64,000 bases of DNA from Gammaproteobacteria bacterium (lineage in GTDB: Bacteria > Pseudomonadota > Gammaproteobacteria > Nitrococcales > Nitrococcaceae): positions 1 through 64,000 of the forward strand of contig JAUILK010000005.1 of assembly GCA_030433275.1 (NCBI GenBank), read 5' to 3'. Shown piece after piece: positions 55,695-64,000 of the stretch; within the stretch, counting starts at the first letter, position 1, and each line of letters opens with the position of its first letter. A program made the position numbers and the translations under genes. Below the pieces are notes generated by a model that worked only from the letters and a program-made list of their open reading frames with translations, did not search any database and was not told the DNA's origin.

Positions 55695-57055
55695 TGGATG
55701 CGGTGTCGCTCAATCGGCTGACCGCCGATCTGGGCGGGTATCTGCGCGGGCCGGATATCGAGATCGTCGGGGTGGCACTAGATTCACGCTGCATACGGCC
55801 GGGTGAACTCTTCGTCGCCCTTCCGGGTAACCGAGCGGACGGTCACGACTACGTGAGCGCCGCCCGCGCTGCTGGGGCTGCGGCGGCTTTACTCGAGCGT
55901 GCCGTATCGGAGCCGTTGCCGCAGTGGATCGTAGCCGATGGTCGCGAGACGCTGGCCGCCTTGGGCTGTTGGGTTCGAGAGCACTGCTCCGCGACCCACG
56001 TCGTGGCGGTGACAGGGAGCAATGGCAAGACCACCGTCAAGGAGATGCTGGCAGCGGTACTCACCCGTCACGGGGCAACTTTATCCACCTCAGGGAACTG
56101 CAATAACGAACTCGGTGTGCCGTTGACTCTTTGTCGTATGCAGCGCCGTCATCGCTATGCCGTGCTCGAGCTCGGCGCCAGCGCGGCTGGGCAGATCCGG
56201 CGCCTGACGCAGTGGGTTCGCCCGGGCATTGGCGTCATCACCAATGCCGGCCCAGCTCACCTGGATGGTTTCGGTTCGGTGGCTGGGGTAGCGAGAGCCA
56301 AGGGTGAGCTCTTCGAGACGTTGCCGGACGACGGGATTGCCGTAATCAACGCCGATGATGCATTTGCGAATCTCTGGCAGCGGTTGGCTGGGCCCCGACG
56401 CTGTGTGACTTATGGCTTTGGTGGACGGGCCGAGGTCTGGGCTGCTACGGCGGCGGACGGTCGGTTGGAGTTGCATTGGGATGGCCGGGTGTTGCCTGTG
56501 CGCTTGCCTCTGCTGGGGCGTCATAACCAGCTTAATGCGCTGGCGAGTGCTGCAGCCGCATTGGCGCTCGGGGTGCCTGATGCGGCGATTCGGGCCGGTC
56601 TGGAAGCGATGCGCCCGGTGCCGGGGCGCCTGTGCTGGCGGGAGGGGATCAGCGGGGCGCGTATTTTGGACGATACTTACAATGCCAATCCCGCTTCGCT
56701 GGCGGCGGCCATTCGCGTATTGGCCGAAGATTCGCAGCGTCGCTGGCTGGTGCTCGGCGATATGGCGGAACTGGGCGAGACGGCTTGGCGTCTGCATCGG
56801 CGGGTGGGCCAGTTAGCGCGGGCAAGCGGGGTCGAACGGCTGTTTGTGATCGGCGAACTCGCTGCTGCAAGCGCCGCTGGGTTTGGGTCCGGAGCCGAGT
56901 GTTTCGATAATCATGAGGCGCTTGTCAAAGCCCTATGCGGCGGTCTTGGGCCGGATATCGCGGTGCTCATCAAGGGCTCGCGCTCGGCGGCCATGGAGAT
57001 TATTGCCGATCGACTGGCGGTCGAAAAGCCGGATGCGGCCAGGATGGGGGGCTAA
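55694..57055 (+). CDS. murF: UDP-MurNAc-tripeptide D-alanyl-D-alanine ligase
   Basis: This 453-residue ligase adds D-Ala-D-Ala to complete the UDP-MurNAc-pentapeptide. ATP loop [14 protein letters not shown] near residue 110, then [19 protein letters not shown] and [20 protein letters not shown] are typical of MurF. The ATG shares a base with the murE stop. Length is normal (E. coli 452). Confidence 0.97.
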   Translation: MDAVSLNRLTADLGGYLRGPDIEIVGVALDSRCIRPGELFVALPGNRADGHDYVSAARAAGAAAALLERAVSEPLPQWIVADGRETLAALGCWVREHCSATHVVAVTGSNGKTTVKEMLAAVLTRHGATLSTSGNCNNELGVPLTLCRMQRRHRYAVLELGASAAGQIRRLTQWVRPGIGVITNAGPAHLDGFGSVAGVARAKGELFETLPDDGIAVINADDAFANLWQRLAGPRRCVTYGFGGRAEVWAATAADGRLELHWDGRVLPVRLPLLGRHNQLNALASAAAALALGVPDAAIRAGLEAMRPVPGRLCWREGISGARILDDTYNANPASLAAAIRVLAEDSQRRWLVLGDMAELGETAWRLHRRVGQLARASGVERLFVIGELAAASAAGFGSGAECFDNHEALVKALCGGLGPDIAVLIKGSRSAAMEIIADRLAVEKPDAARMGG

Positions 57056-57057
57056 AC

Positions 57058-58140
57058 GTGCTACTGCTCCTAGCGGAATGGTTGGCGCAATACTATGGTG
57101 CTTTCAATGTCGTCCAGTATTTGACTTTCCGCGCCATTGTCGGAGCGTTGACCGCGCTGATTATTTCGTTGGCGGTGGGGCCACGGCTCATTCGTTGGCT
57201 GATTCAATATCAAGTTGGCCAGCAGATTCGCCAGGACGGTCCGCAGACCCACTTCTCGAAGGCCGGCACACCTACCATGGGTGGTACGCTGATCCTACTG
57301 AGCATCGCTGTATCGACGCTGCTGTGGAGCGATCTCGGTAATCGTTTCGTTTGGATCGTTTTGTTGGCCACGCTGGCCTTCGGTGCGGTTGGTGGCGTGG
57401 ATGACTATCTCAAGCTCATTCATGGCAACAGCACGGGGTTGCCGGCGCGAATCAAATACGGGTGGCAATCGGCGCTCGGGTTGCTCGTGGCGTTGGTGTT
57501 GTATGCTACGGCCCAAACTCCGGTTGAGACCTCTTTGATCGTCCCCTTTTTCAAGTCGGTGCGGATCCCACTGGATTGGCTGTTCATCCCGTTGACCTAT
57601 TTCGTCATCGTGGGTTCGTCCAACGCGGTGAACCTCACCGATGGACTCGATGGGCTGGCCATTGTGCCGACGGTCTTGGTCGGTGCCGCGCTGGCGGTGT
57701 TCGTCTATGCCACAGGTCATATCACGTTCGCGCAGTATCTCGGCATTCCGTATATCAATGGGGTCGGCGAGGCGGTGGTGTTTTGCGGTGCGCTGGTGGG
57801 TGCGGGGCTGGGGTTTCTCTGGTTCAACACCTATCCCGCTATGGTGTTCATGGGCGATGTGGGGGCGTTGGCGCTGGGCGCAGCTCTGGGTGTATTGGCC
57901 GTGGTTGTGCGCCAGGAGTTGGTTCTCTTTGTCATGGGGGGCGTGTTCGTCATCGAGACGCTGTCGGTCATGGTGCAAGTTGCCGCTTTCAAGCTGACGG
58001 GCCAGCGTGTGTTGCGAATGGCGCCGCTGCACCATCACTTCGAGCTCAAAGGCTGTCCGGAGCCGCGGGTTATCGTTCGGTTCTGGATCGTCACCATTAT
58101 TCTGGTCCTCATCGGATTGGCGACGCTGAAGCTGCGCTAA
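57058..58140 (+). CDS. mraY: Phospho-N-acetylmuramoyl-pentapeptide transferase
   Basis: This 360-residue integral membrane enzyme makes lipid I by moving phospho-MurNAc-pentapeptide to undecaprenyl phosphate. About ten hydrophobic helices are visible. Conserved cytosolic loops include [21 protein letters not shown] (aspartates of the active site), [26 protein letters not shown] and [14 protein letters not shown] 57058, two bases after the murF stop, gives the family length exactly; the frame extends upstream into murF without support. Confidence 0.98.
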   Translation: MLLLLAEWLAQYYGAFNVVQYLTFRAIVGALTALIISLAVGPRLIRWLIQYQVGQQIRQDGPQTHFSKAGTPTMGGTLILLSIAVSTLLWSDLGNRFVWIVLLATLAFGAVGGVDDYLKLIHGNSTGLPARIKYGWQSALGLLVALVLYATAQTPVETSLIVPFFKSVRIPLDWLFIPLTYFVIVGSSNAVNLTDGLDGLAIVPTVLVGAALAVFVYATGHITFAQYLGIPYINGVGEAVVFCGALVGAGLGFLWFNTYPAMVFMGDVGALALGAALGVLAVVVRQELVLFVMGGVFVIETLSVMVQVAAFKLTGQRVLRMAPLHHHFELKGCPEPRVIVRFWIVTIILVLIGLATLKLR

Positions 58141-58154
58141 GAGGCGAGAGTCGA

Positions 58155-59492
58155 ATGGTGAAGGGGGTTGACAAGGTGATCGTCGGGCTCGGGGAAACCG
58201 GCTTTTCCTGCGTGCGTCATCTGCTTAGGCAGGGGGCGCGGATCGCAGTGACCGATAGCCGTATCGAGCCACCCCGGCTCGCGGCGCTGCGTGCAGTTTA
58301 CCCTGAGGTGCCGGTGGCCAGCGGCGGTCTAGCCCGGGACTGGTTGCTCGCAGCAGAGGAGATTGTGGTCAGCCCTGGAGTGTCGCTCGCGGAGCCGGAA
58401 CTGTGCGCGGCACGTACCAAGGGCATTCCATTAATCGGGGACATCGAATTATTCGCGCGTGCCGCGGTGGCGCCGGTGCTCGCGATCACAGGGACCAACG
58501 GCAAAAGCACGGTCACTGCTTTACTAGGTGAGATGGCGCGGGCGGCCAACATCAACGTGGCGGTTGGCGGCAATTTGGGGCCACCTGCCTTGGATTTGTT
58601 GCAGATCCCGCAAGTGCAGCTATTCGTGCTCGAGCTATCGAGCTTTCAGCTTGAGAGCGTTTACAGCCTCAACGCCCAAGCGGCGATTCTCCTCAACGTT
58701 GCACCCGACCATTTGGACCGTTACCCCAATGTTACAGCCTATCTCAAGGCTAAGGCGGCTATTTTCCGTGGCGATGGAGTCATGATTCTGAATGCCGATG
58801 ATTCGGCCGTGCGCGCCCTGGCAAGCGCCGATCGGGAAACGCTTTATTTTACGCTTGCCGCGTCGACCGATGCGCGTACCTTTGGTATCGGCTGCTGGGG
58901 GGGCGAGCAGTGGTTTTGCCGGGGTCGTGACCGACTCGCTCCGTGCGCGGCATTCCATCTGGTGGGGCGGCACAATCGGGCCAATGCACTGGCGGCACTT
59001 GCTCTTGGCAGTGCTGCGGAATTGCCGCTACCGGCTTTGTTGCAGGGTTTGCAGACATTCAGAGGGTTACCGCATCGCATGGAGCCGGTAATCGAGCACG
59101 ACGGCGTGCTCTGGATCAACGACTCGAAAGGTACCAATGTCGGGGCCACCTTGGCGGCCGTGGCCGGGCTTGAGCGACCGCTGATCCTAATTCTGGGCGG
59201 CCAGGGTAAGGGGCAGGACTTTGCGGCGTTGGGGCCGGCTCTGCGCACGCGCGCGCGCGCCGTTGTGGTGCTCGGCGAGGATGCGCAGCGCCTGGCAAGT
59301 GTCCTCGGTGACGTCTGTCCCGTGGAGTGGGCTGCGGATCTATCCGCTGCCGTAGGGGGTGCTGCCCGGTGGGCACGATCCGGTGACATCGTCCTGCTCT
59401 CTCCGGCCTGCGCGAGTTTCGATATGTTTTCGAGCTACGCCGAGCGCGGTGAGGTGTTCCGTACGGCAGTAGAGGCAGCAATAAATGGCTGA
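58155..59492 (+). CDS. murD: UDP-MurNAc-L-alanine:D-glutamate ligase
   Basis: This 445-residue ligase adds D-glutamate. The N-terminal GLGETGFSCVRHLLRQG binds UDP, the ATP loop is TGTNGKSTVTALL, and the later VAPDHLDRY and NDSKGTNVGATLAAVAGL motifs are diagnostic. ATG 58155 has a GAGAG site upstream. The frame is also open upstream through mraY on another frame, but without support. The end overlaps ftsW by 8 bases. Confidence 0.97.
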   Translation: MVKGVDKVIVGLGETGFSCVRHLLRQGARIAVTDSRIEPPRLAALRAVYPEVPVASGGLARDWLLAAEEIVVSPGVSLAEPELCAARTKGIPLIGDIELFARAAVAPVLAITGTNGKSTVTALLGEMARAANINVAVGGNLGPPALDLLQIPQVQLFVLELSSFQLESVYSLNAQAAILLNVAPDHLDRYPNVTAYLKAKAAIFRGDGVMILNADDSAVRALASADRETLYFTLAASTDARTFGIGCWGGEQWFCRGRDRLAPCAAFHLVGRHNRANALAALALGSAAELPLPALLQGLQTFRGLPHRMEPVIEHDGVLWINDSKGTNVGATLAAVAGLERPLILILGGQGKGQDFAALGPALRTRARAVVVLGEDAQRLASVLGDVCPVEWAADLSAAVGGAARWARSGDIVLLSPACASFDMFSSYAERGEVFRTAVEAAING

Positions 59493-60687
59493 GACCGCCG
59501 TCAGCAACAATTTGCGCAGTGCGTGGCTCCGCCGCCGAGAGCCTGCATTGACGGCTAATTTGGACTGGGCGCTGCTCGGTGGGGTGTTAGCGATTTCGGC
59601 GCTAGGACTCGTCATGGTGGCTTCGGCTTCGGTGGCCGTTGCCGATCGAGAACTCGGCCAGCCTTGGTTTTATCTGCGCCGGCAAGGCGGCTATCTGCTG
59701 CTCGCCGGTTTGTTGGGTTGGCTTGTGTTGCGGGTTCCTATGATTCAATGGCAGCGACTCGGCGTTGTGCTGTTGGCATTGGGGGTTGGGCTACTGGCGT
59801 TGGTGTTGATCCCCGGTGTGGGGCACTCGGTCAATGGAAGCGTCCGTTGGCTGGCGTTGGGTGTTTTCAATCTGCAGGTCTCAGAGCTTGCCAAGCTTTG
59901 TGTTTTCATCTATCTCGCCGGCTATTTGGTGCGCCGCGAGGAGGCGGTCCGAACCGCCTTGCGCGGTCTGTTGATCCCGTTCGGGGTTTTGGCGCTGGTT
60001 TCGTTGCTTCTGCTGCTTGAGCCCGACTTCGGTGCGGCTGCTGTGCTCACGGCGACAGGCATGGCGTTACTGTTCATCGCTGGCGTATCGCTGTGGCATT
60101 TCAGCCTGCTGCTCATGCCGGTTGTGGCCACCGGCGCTGCGTTGATCGTCACTGAACCGTATCGTTGGCAGCGGTTGACGGCTTTCCTCAATCCCTGGGC
60201 GGATCCGTTTCAGTCCGGATTTCAGCTCACCCAATCGCTGATCGCGATCGGTCGCGGGCAGTGGCTGGGTGTAGGGCTTGGGAACAGCGTAGAGAAGCTG
60301 TTCTATTTGCCCGAAGCGCATACGGATTTCCTCTTTGCAGTACTGGCCGAGGAACTCGGTCTGGTTGGGGTGAGCGTGACCATCGGCCTCTATGGATTCG
60401 TCGTTTGGCGCGCCTTTCGAATCGCCGCGCGAGCCATGGCTCTGGGGCGGCGCTTTGGCGGCTATCTCGCTTATGCCGTGGGTACATGGCTGGGGCTGCA
60501 GGCCTTTCTCAACATCGGCGTCAACATGGGGTTATTGCCTACCAAGGGTATGACTTTGCCGCTCATGAGCTATGGCGGCAGCAGCTTGGTGATCAGCGTG
60601 CTCATGCTCACGCTGTTGGTCCGAGTCGACTACGAGAACCGGATTGCGGCAGTGAGTGCCCGTGCTGTGATCAGGGAGCGTGCGTGA
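59485..60687 (+). CDS. ftsW: Peptidoglycan glycosyltransferase FtsW
   Basis: This 400-residue SEDS-family polymerase works with FtsI to build septal glycan strands. About ten hydrophobic helices are present. Family motifs include VNGSVRWLALGVFNLQVSELAKLCVFIYLAGYL, LLLLEPDFGAA (the catalytic aspartate in EPDFG), LPEAHTDFLFAVLAEELG and GLLPTKGMTLPLMSYGGSSL (patterns). The ATG overlaps murD by 8 bases, and the stop shares one base with murG. Confidence 0.97.
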   Translation: MAETAVSNNLRSAWLRRREPALTANLDWALLGGVLAISALGLVMVASASVAVADRELGQPWFYLRRQGGYLLLAGLLGWLVLRVPMIQWQRLGVVLLALGVGLLALVLIPGVGHSVNGSVRWLALGVFNLQVSELAKLCVFIYLAGYLVRREEAVRTALRGLLIPFGVLALVSLLLLLEPDFGAAAVLTATGMALLFIAGVSLWHFSLLLMPVVATGAALIVTEPYRWQRLTAFLNPWADPFQSGFQLTQSLIAIGRGQWLGVGLGNSVEKLFYLPEAHTDFLFAVLAEELGLVGVSVTIGLYGFVVWRAFRIAARAMALGRRFGGYLAYAVGTWLGLQAFLNIGVNMGLLPTKGMTLPLMSYGGSSLVISVLMLTLLVRVDYENRIAAVSARAVIRERA

Positions 60688-61769
60688 TGAAAGACGCACC
60701 GGTAATGATTCTGGCCGGTGGGACCGGAGGCCACGTATTCCCGGCCCTTGCCGTCGCCGAGGAACTGCGGCGGCGGCGCGTGGCGGTGATTTGGGTGGGG
60801 ACTCGGCGGGGGTTAGAGGCGCGGGTGGTGCCAGCGACGGGGATTGCCATGGAGTGGCTCGAAGTGCGGGGGTTGCGAGGTAAGGGCTGGCGCGGTTGGC
60901 TCGGTGCGCCCGCGATGTTGCTGCGTGCCCTGTGGCAGGCATTGTGCCTAGTGCGCCGTTATCAGCCGCAAGCCGTATTGGGCATGGGAGGGTATGCGGC
61001 GGGGCCGGGGGCGTTGGCGGCGTGGCTGCTGCGTCGACCGTTGCTGATTCATGAACAGAATGCCACCGCCGGTTTTACCAATCGGTTTGTGCGGCGATTT
61101 GCTCGGGTCGTTATGACCGGTTTCCCGGGGGAGATTGCCGGGCGCGGCGTGTCCTGCGTTTGGACCGGCAATCCAGTGCGAGTTGAAATCACCCGCGTGC
61201 CGGTTCCGCAGCGGCGTTACACGGGGCGCCAGAATCCGCCGCGTTTGCTGATCCTGGGTGGTAGTCAGGGTGCTGCAGTGCTCAATCAGATCGTTCCGGC
61301 TGCATTAGCGGAGTTGGCCTCGGTGCAGCGTCCGGTAGTCCGGCATCAGGCGGGTGAGCGCACTCTGGCCCTGGCGAGGGAAGCCTATTCCCGCTACGCG
61401 ATTGTGGCGCAAGTGAGTGCCTTCATCGATAGCATGGCCGAGGCATACGAGTGGGCCGATTTGGTGGTTTGCCGAGCCGGTGCGTTGACCGTGGCTGAGC
61501 TCTCCGTGGTCGGCGTCGCATCGGTGCTGGTGCCGTTTCCGCACGCTGTGGATGACCATCAGACGGCCAATGCCCGTTACCTGAGCCGGGCCGGCGCCGC
61601 TGTGCTCATTCCGCAGCGCGCGTTTAGCGTACAGCATCTAAGTCGTGTGCTCGCAAGCCTGCTCGGCGATCGCGATCGGCTCTGGGTTATGGCGCAGCGT
61701 GCTCGTCAACAAGCTCGCCCGCAGGCCACGGCGTGTGTGGCCGAATTATGCCTGAAGAGTGCGGCATGA
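60687..61769 (+). CDS. murG: UDP-GlcNAc:lipid I N-acetylglucosaminyltransferase
   Basis: This 360-residue GT-B glycosyltransferase makes lipid II at the inner face of the membrane. The N-terminal glycine loop is [18 protein letters not shown]. The second loop is [17 protein letters not shown], then [23 protein letters not shown] and [16 protein letters not shown] with the [14 protein letters not shown] end. ATG 60687 shares a base with the ftsW stop. A longer frame upstream is a shadow of ftsW. Confidence 0.98.
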   Translation: MKDAPVMILAGGTGGHVFPALAVAEELRRRRVAVIWVGTRRGLEARVVPATGIAMEWLEVRGLRGKGWRGWLGAPAMLLRALWQALCLVRRYQPQAVLGMGGYAAGPGALAAWLLRRPLLIHEQNATAGFTNRFVRRFARVVMTGFPGEIAGRGVSCVWTGNPVRVEITRVPVPQRRYTGRQNPPRLLILGGSQGAAVLNQIVPAALAELASVQRPVVRHQAGERTLALAREAYSRYAIVAQVSAFIDSMAEAYEWADLVVCRAGALTVAELSVVGVASVLVPFPHAVDDHQTANARYLSRAGAAVLIPQRAFSVQHLSRVLASLLGDRDRLWVMAQRARQQARPQATACVAELCLKSAA

Positions 61770-63214
61770 GTGTGGTTTGGAACCGTTGTTGGGATCCGAA
61801 TGCGCCGGGTGCGATGCGCCGGGTTCGACGTATTTACTTTGTTGGGATCGGCGGTTCTGGAATGGGTGGAATCGCCGAGGTATTGCTAAACCTTGGTTAC
61901 GAGGTCTTTGGCTCAGATTTACGCGCGAATGCGGTCACTCGACGCTTGAGCGATCTCGGTGCTTGTATCTGGTATGGCCACGATGGTCGAAGAGTAGCGT
62001 GTATGGACGCTGTAGTGACCTCCAGTGCCATTGGTTCGGATAATAGTGAAGTTGCGGCCGCCCGCCAACACCGAATTCCCGTCGTTCCGCGTGCCGAGAT
62101 GCTCGCGGAGTTGATGCGATTTCGCTATGGAGTTGCGGTGGCGGGTACCCACGGCAAGACCACGACGACTAGCCTGATCGCGAGCTTGCTTGCCGAGGAT
62201 GGGTTGGATCCCACCTTCGTGATCGGCGGCCGGCTCAACAGTGTAGCGAGCCATGCCCGTTTGGGTGCGGGCCATTACTTAGTGGCAGAAGCCGACGAAA
62301 GCGATGCTTCGTTCCTTTATCTGCAGCCGATGATTGCGGTGGTGACCAACATCGATGCCGATCACTTAGCTGCCTATCAGGGGGATTTTGCCCGTTTACG
62401 GGCGAGCTTTCTCGAGTTTCTGCATCACTTGCCTTTCTATGGCTTGGCGGTGTTGTGCATTGACGACCCGGAGATCCGCGCATTGCTGGATCGGATGACC
62501 CGCTCCACCCGCACCTATGGCTATAGTGTCGACGCCGATGTGCGCGCCACCGACGTGGTCCAACGGGGCCTACGCACCGGGTTTACGGTCCGTGTCGAGG
62601 ATGAGGCGCCTTTTGCCGTGGAGTTGAACCTACCGGGTCGCCACAATGCGCTGAATGCGCTGGCGGCGATTGCCGTGGCCTTGGAACTCGGCGTATCCCG
62701 CGCGGCTATCGCTCGGGGTCTGGCCGAGTTTGCCGGTATCGACCGACGTTTTCAGCCGTGCGGTGATCTCATCCTGGCGGGTGCTCGGGTCAGTTTGGTG
62801 GATGATTACGGGCATCACCCGCAGGAGATTGCCGCGGTGTTGCGAGCGGCCCGAGAAGGTTGGCCCAGTCGCCGTATCGTGCTGGCTTTCCAGCCGCACC
62901 GCTACAGCCGAACCCGGGATTTGTTCGAGGACTTTGCACGGGTGCTTTCGGCGGCTGATGCGTTGCTGCTCACAGAAGTCTATGCGGCGGGTGAGACGGC
63001 CATCGCCGGCGCCGACGGGCGCAGCTTATGTCGGGCGATCCGAATGCGTGGCCAGATCGACCCCGTGTTTGCGCTAGGCGTGGCAGAGTTGGTCGAGCTC
63101 GTACCGGAGGTGGTACACGACGGCGATCTGCTGATTACGCTTGGGGCAGGCAGCATCGGCAATGCGCCTGCGCTTTTGCTGTCTCGTTACGGCGCCGTGG
63201 AGGGCGAAAGATGA
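61766..63214 (+). CDS. murC: UDP-N-acetylmuramate:L-alanine ligase
   Basis: This protein of 482 residues is the first Mur ligase and adds L-alanine. Motifs are [29 protein letters not shown] at the N-terminus, the ATP loop [27 protein letters not shown] and [18 protein letters not shown] (patterns). ATG 61766 overlaps the murG stop by four bases. The frame extends upstream in murG to 61733, but 61766 gives the better coupling. The stop overlaps murB. Confidence 0.97.
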   Translation: MSVVWNRCWDPNAPGAMRRVRRIYFVGIGGSGMGGIAEVLLNLGYEVFGSDLRANAVTRRLSDLGACIWYGHDGRRVACMDAVVTSSAIGSDNSEVAAARQHRIPVVPRAEMLAELMRFRYGVAVAGTHGKTTTTSLIASLLAEDGLDPTFVIGGRLNSVASHARLGAGHYLVAEADESDASFLYLQPMIAVVTNIDADHLAAYQGDFARLRASFLEFLHHLPFYGLAVLCIDDPEIRALLDRMTRSTRTYGYSVDADVRATDVVQRGLRTGFTVRVEDEAPFAVELNLPGRHNALNALAAIAVALELGVSRAAIARGLAEFAGIDRRFQPCGDLILAGARVSLVDDYGHHPQEIAAVLRAAREGWPSRRIVLAFQPHRYSRTRDLFEDFARVLSAADALLLTEVYAAGETAIAGADGRSLCRAIRMRGQIDPVFALGVAELVELVPEVVHDGDLLITLGAGSIGNAPALLLSRYGAVEGER

Positions 63215-64000
63215 CGCTTTGGCGCGGGAGCTTGCGTGAGAACGAACCGATGCAGCGGCATACCTCATGGCGGGTTGGTGGGTATGCCGAGCGGTTCTTC
63301 GAGCCGGTTGACGTCAAGGATCTGGTGGCATTTGTGCGGCAGTTGCCTGCGGCTGAACCGGTGATGTGGCTCGGTCTGGGCAGTAATCTTTTAGTGCGCG
63401 ACGGTGGTGTGCGGGGAACCGTGATTCAAACCCGCGCGGCTTTGACCGCCTTGGAGCGATTACCGGGCGGGCACGTGCACATCGGCGCCGGAGTCGCCTG
63501 CGCTAAAGTGGCGCGGGCGTGCGCGCGGTGGGGGTTGGCGGGTGCGGAGTTCCTGATCGGTATCCCGGGTACGTTGGGCGGTGCGTTGGCGATGAACGCC
63601 GGGGCATGGGGCGCCGAGACTTGGTCGCGGGTCGAGGCGCTCGAGACCCTTGATCGAGATGGTGTGTGGCATCGACGCAGTCCGGGCGAATACCGGGTCG
63701 GCTATCGCACAGTGAGCAGCCCGGGGCCGGAGGCATTTTTGGGCGCTACGCTGCGGTTCGAACCCGGCGGCGATCCGCAGGCTTTGCATGCACGTATACG
63801 GGCTCTGTTGGTGCGTCGCGGGGCGACGCAACCGTTAGGACGCCCGAGTTGTGGCTCGGTGTTCCGCAATCCGCCGGGCGATTTCGCAGCTCGTTTGATC
63901 GAGAAGGCAGGCTTGAAAGGTCGAGGTTTTGGGGGCGCGTGTGTATCTACGAAGCATGCCAATTTCATCCTTAACCAAGGTGCTGCCACGGCCACGGATA
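63211..64000 (+). CDS. murB: UDP-N-acetylenolpyruvoylglucosamine reductase (type II), cut by window end
   Basis: The frame opened by ATG 63211, four bases overlapping murC, stays open for 263 codons to the window edge. This FAD enzyme reduces the enolpyruvyl group to make UDP-MurNAc. The FAD-binding part shows [21 protein letters not shown] and [33 protein letters not shown] supplies an active arginine, and the proton-donor serine is S216 in SCGSVFRNP. The HTSWRVGG start and short C-terminal spacing indicate the type II form, not the E. coli type I form. Only the last part, with the catalytic glutamate, is missing. Confidence 0.96.
   Translation, partial: MTLWRGSLRENEPMQRHTSWRVGGYAERFFEPVDVKDLVAFVRQLPAAEPVMWLGLGSNLLVRDGGVRGTVIQTRAALTALERLPGGHVHIGAGVACAKVARACARWGLAGAEFLIGIPGTLGGALAMNAGAWGAETWSRVEALETLDRDGVWHRRSPGEYRVGYRTVSSPGPEAFLGATLRFEPGGDPQALHARIRALLVRRGATQPLGRPSCGSVFRNPPGDFAARLIEKAGLKGRGFGGACVSTKHANFILNQGAATATD

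Overview
The window is a GC-rich chromosomal segment of a gammaproteobacterium. Three points support this. It carries long gene strings that keep the E. coli/Pseudomonas order: the leuS-lptE-holA, rng-yhdP-tldD, kdsD-kdsC-lptC-lptA-lptB-rpoN-hpf-ptsN-rapZ, mla-ibaG-murA-hisG-hisD, sspA-sspB, rsmI/lpoA-yraN-diaA and dcw (mraZ to murB) blocks. It has a cytochrome bc1 operon (petABC). It has an outer-membrane lipopolysaccharide export system. The short-form HisG, the HPr kinase and the type II MurB suggest an environmental (for example Chromatiales-like) lineage rather than an enteric one; that placement is inference. I saw no tRNA, CRISPR array, insertion sequence or phage gene.

Layout. 1-869 (minus) is the 5' end of a Calx-beta repeat protein with a 720-bp repeat period; it runs off the window. 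870-1727 has no recognisable gene. 1728-2392 (minus) is a PIN-toxin/ribbon-helix-helix toxin-antitoxin pair. 2631-6335 is the least conserved stretch: a SIMPL-domain protein, a decayed DUF938 methyltransferase fragment, an orphan RpoE-like sigma factor, a strong inverted repeat, an orphan NarL-type regulator, then about 760 bases without a recognisable gene. 6336-16247 holds ybeL, leuS, lptE, holA, proA, nadD, rsfS, rlmH, maf and rng. 16282-23819 holds yhdP, a nitrilase-family gene, tldD and pmbA. 24369-32929 (minus) is a long block: kdsD, kdsC, lptC, lptA, lptB, rpoN, hpf, ptsN, hprK, rapZ and HPr. 33205-39878 (plus) holds mlaFEDCB, ibaG, murA, hisG and hisD, ending tail-to-tail with a DegS/AlgW-like protease. 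41147-45864 holds a Nif3-like gene, petABC and sspAB. 46010-48916 (minus) holds diaA, yraN and lpoA, divergent from rsmI. rnpB follows, and the dcw cluster fills the window to its end, inside murB.

How the genes fit together. Most of the window serves the cell envelope: peptidoglycan precursors and septal synthesis (mur, mraY, ftsI/L/W, lpoA), lipopolysaccharide Kdo supply and export (kdsCD, lptABCE), phospholipid transport (mla, yhdP) and envelope stress (RpoE, DegS-like). The rpoN-linked nitrogen-type phosphotransferase proteins add regulation. The least ordinary points are:
- the Calx-beta gene with perfectly repeated DNA;
- the PIN toxin-antitoxin operator palindromes;
- the truncated DUF938 fragment ending inside the rpoE stop codon;
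- the nested inverted repeat beside rpoE;
- an HPr kinase and HPr separated by a 399-bp empty gap where a PTS EIIA gene often sits;
- a duplicated cytochrome b tail;
- a palindromic hexamer that gives the stop codons of two convergent genes.
I did not find a clearly new multi-gene system.
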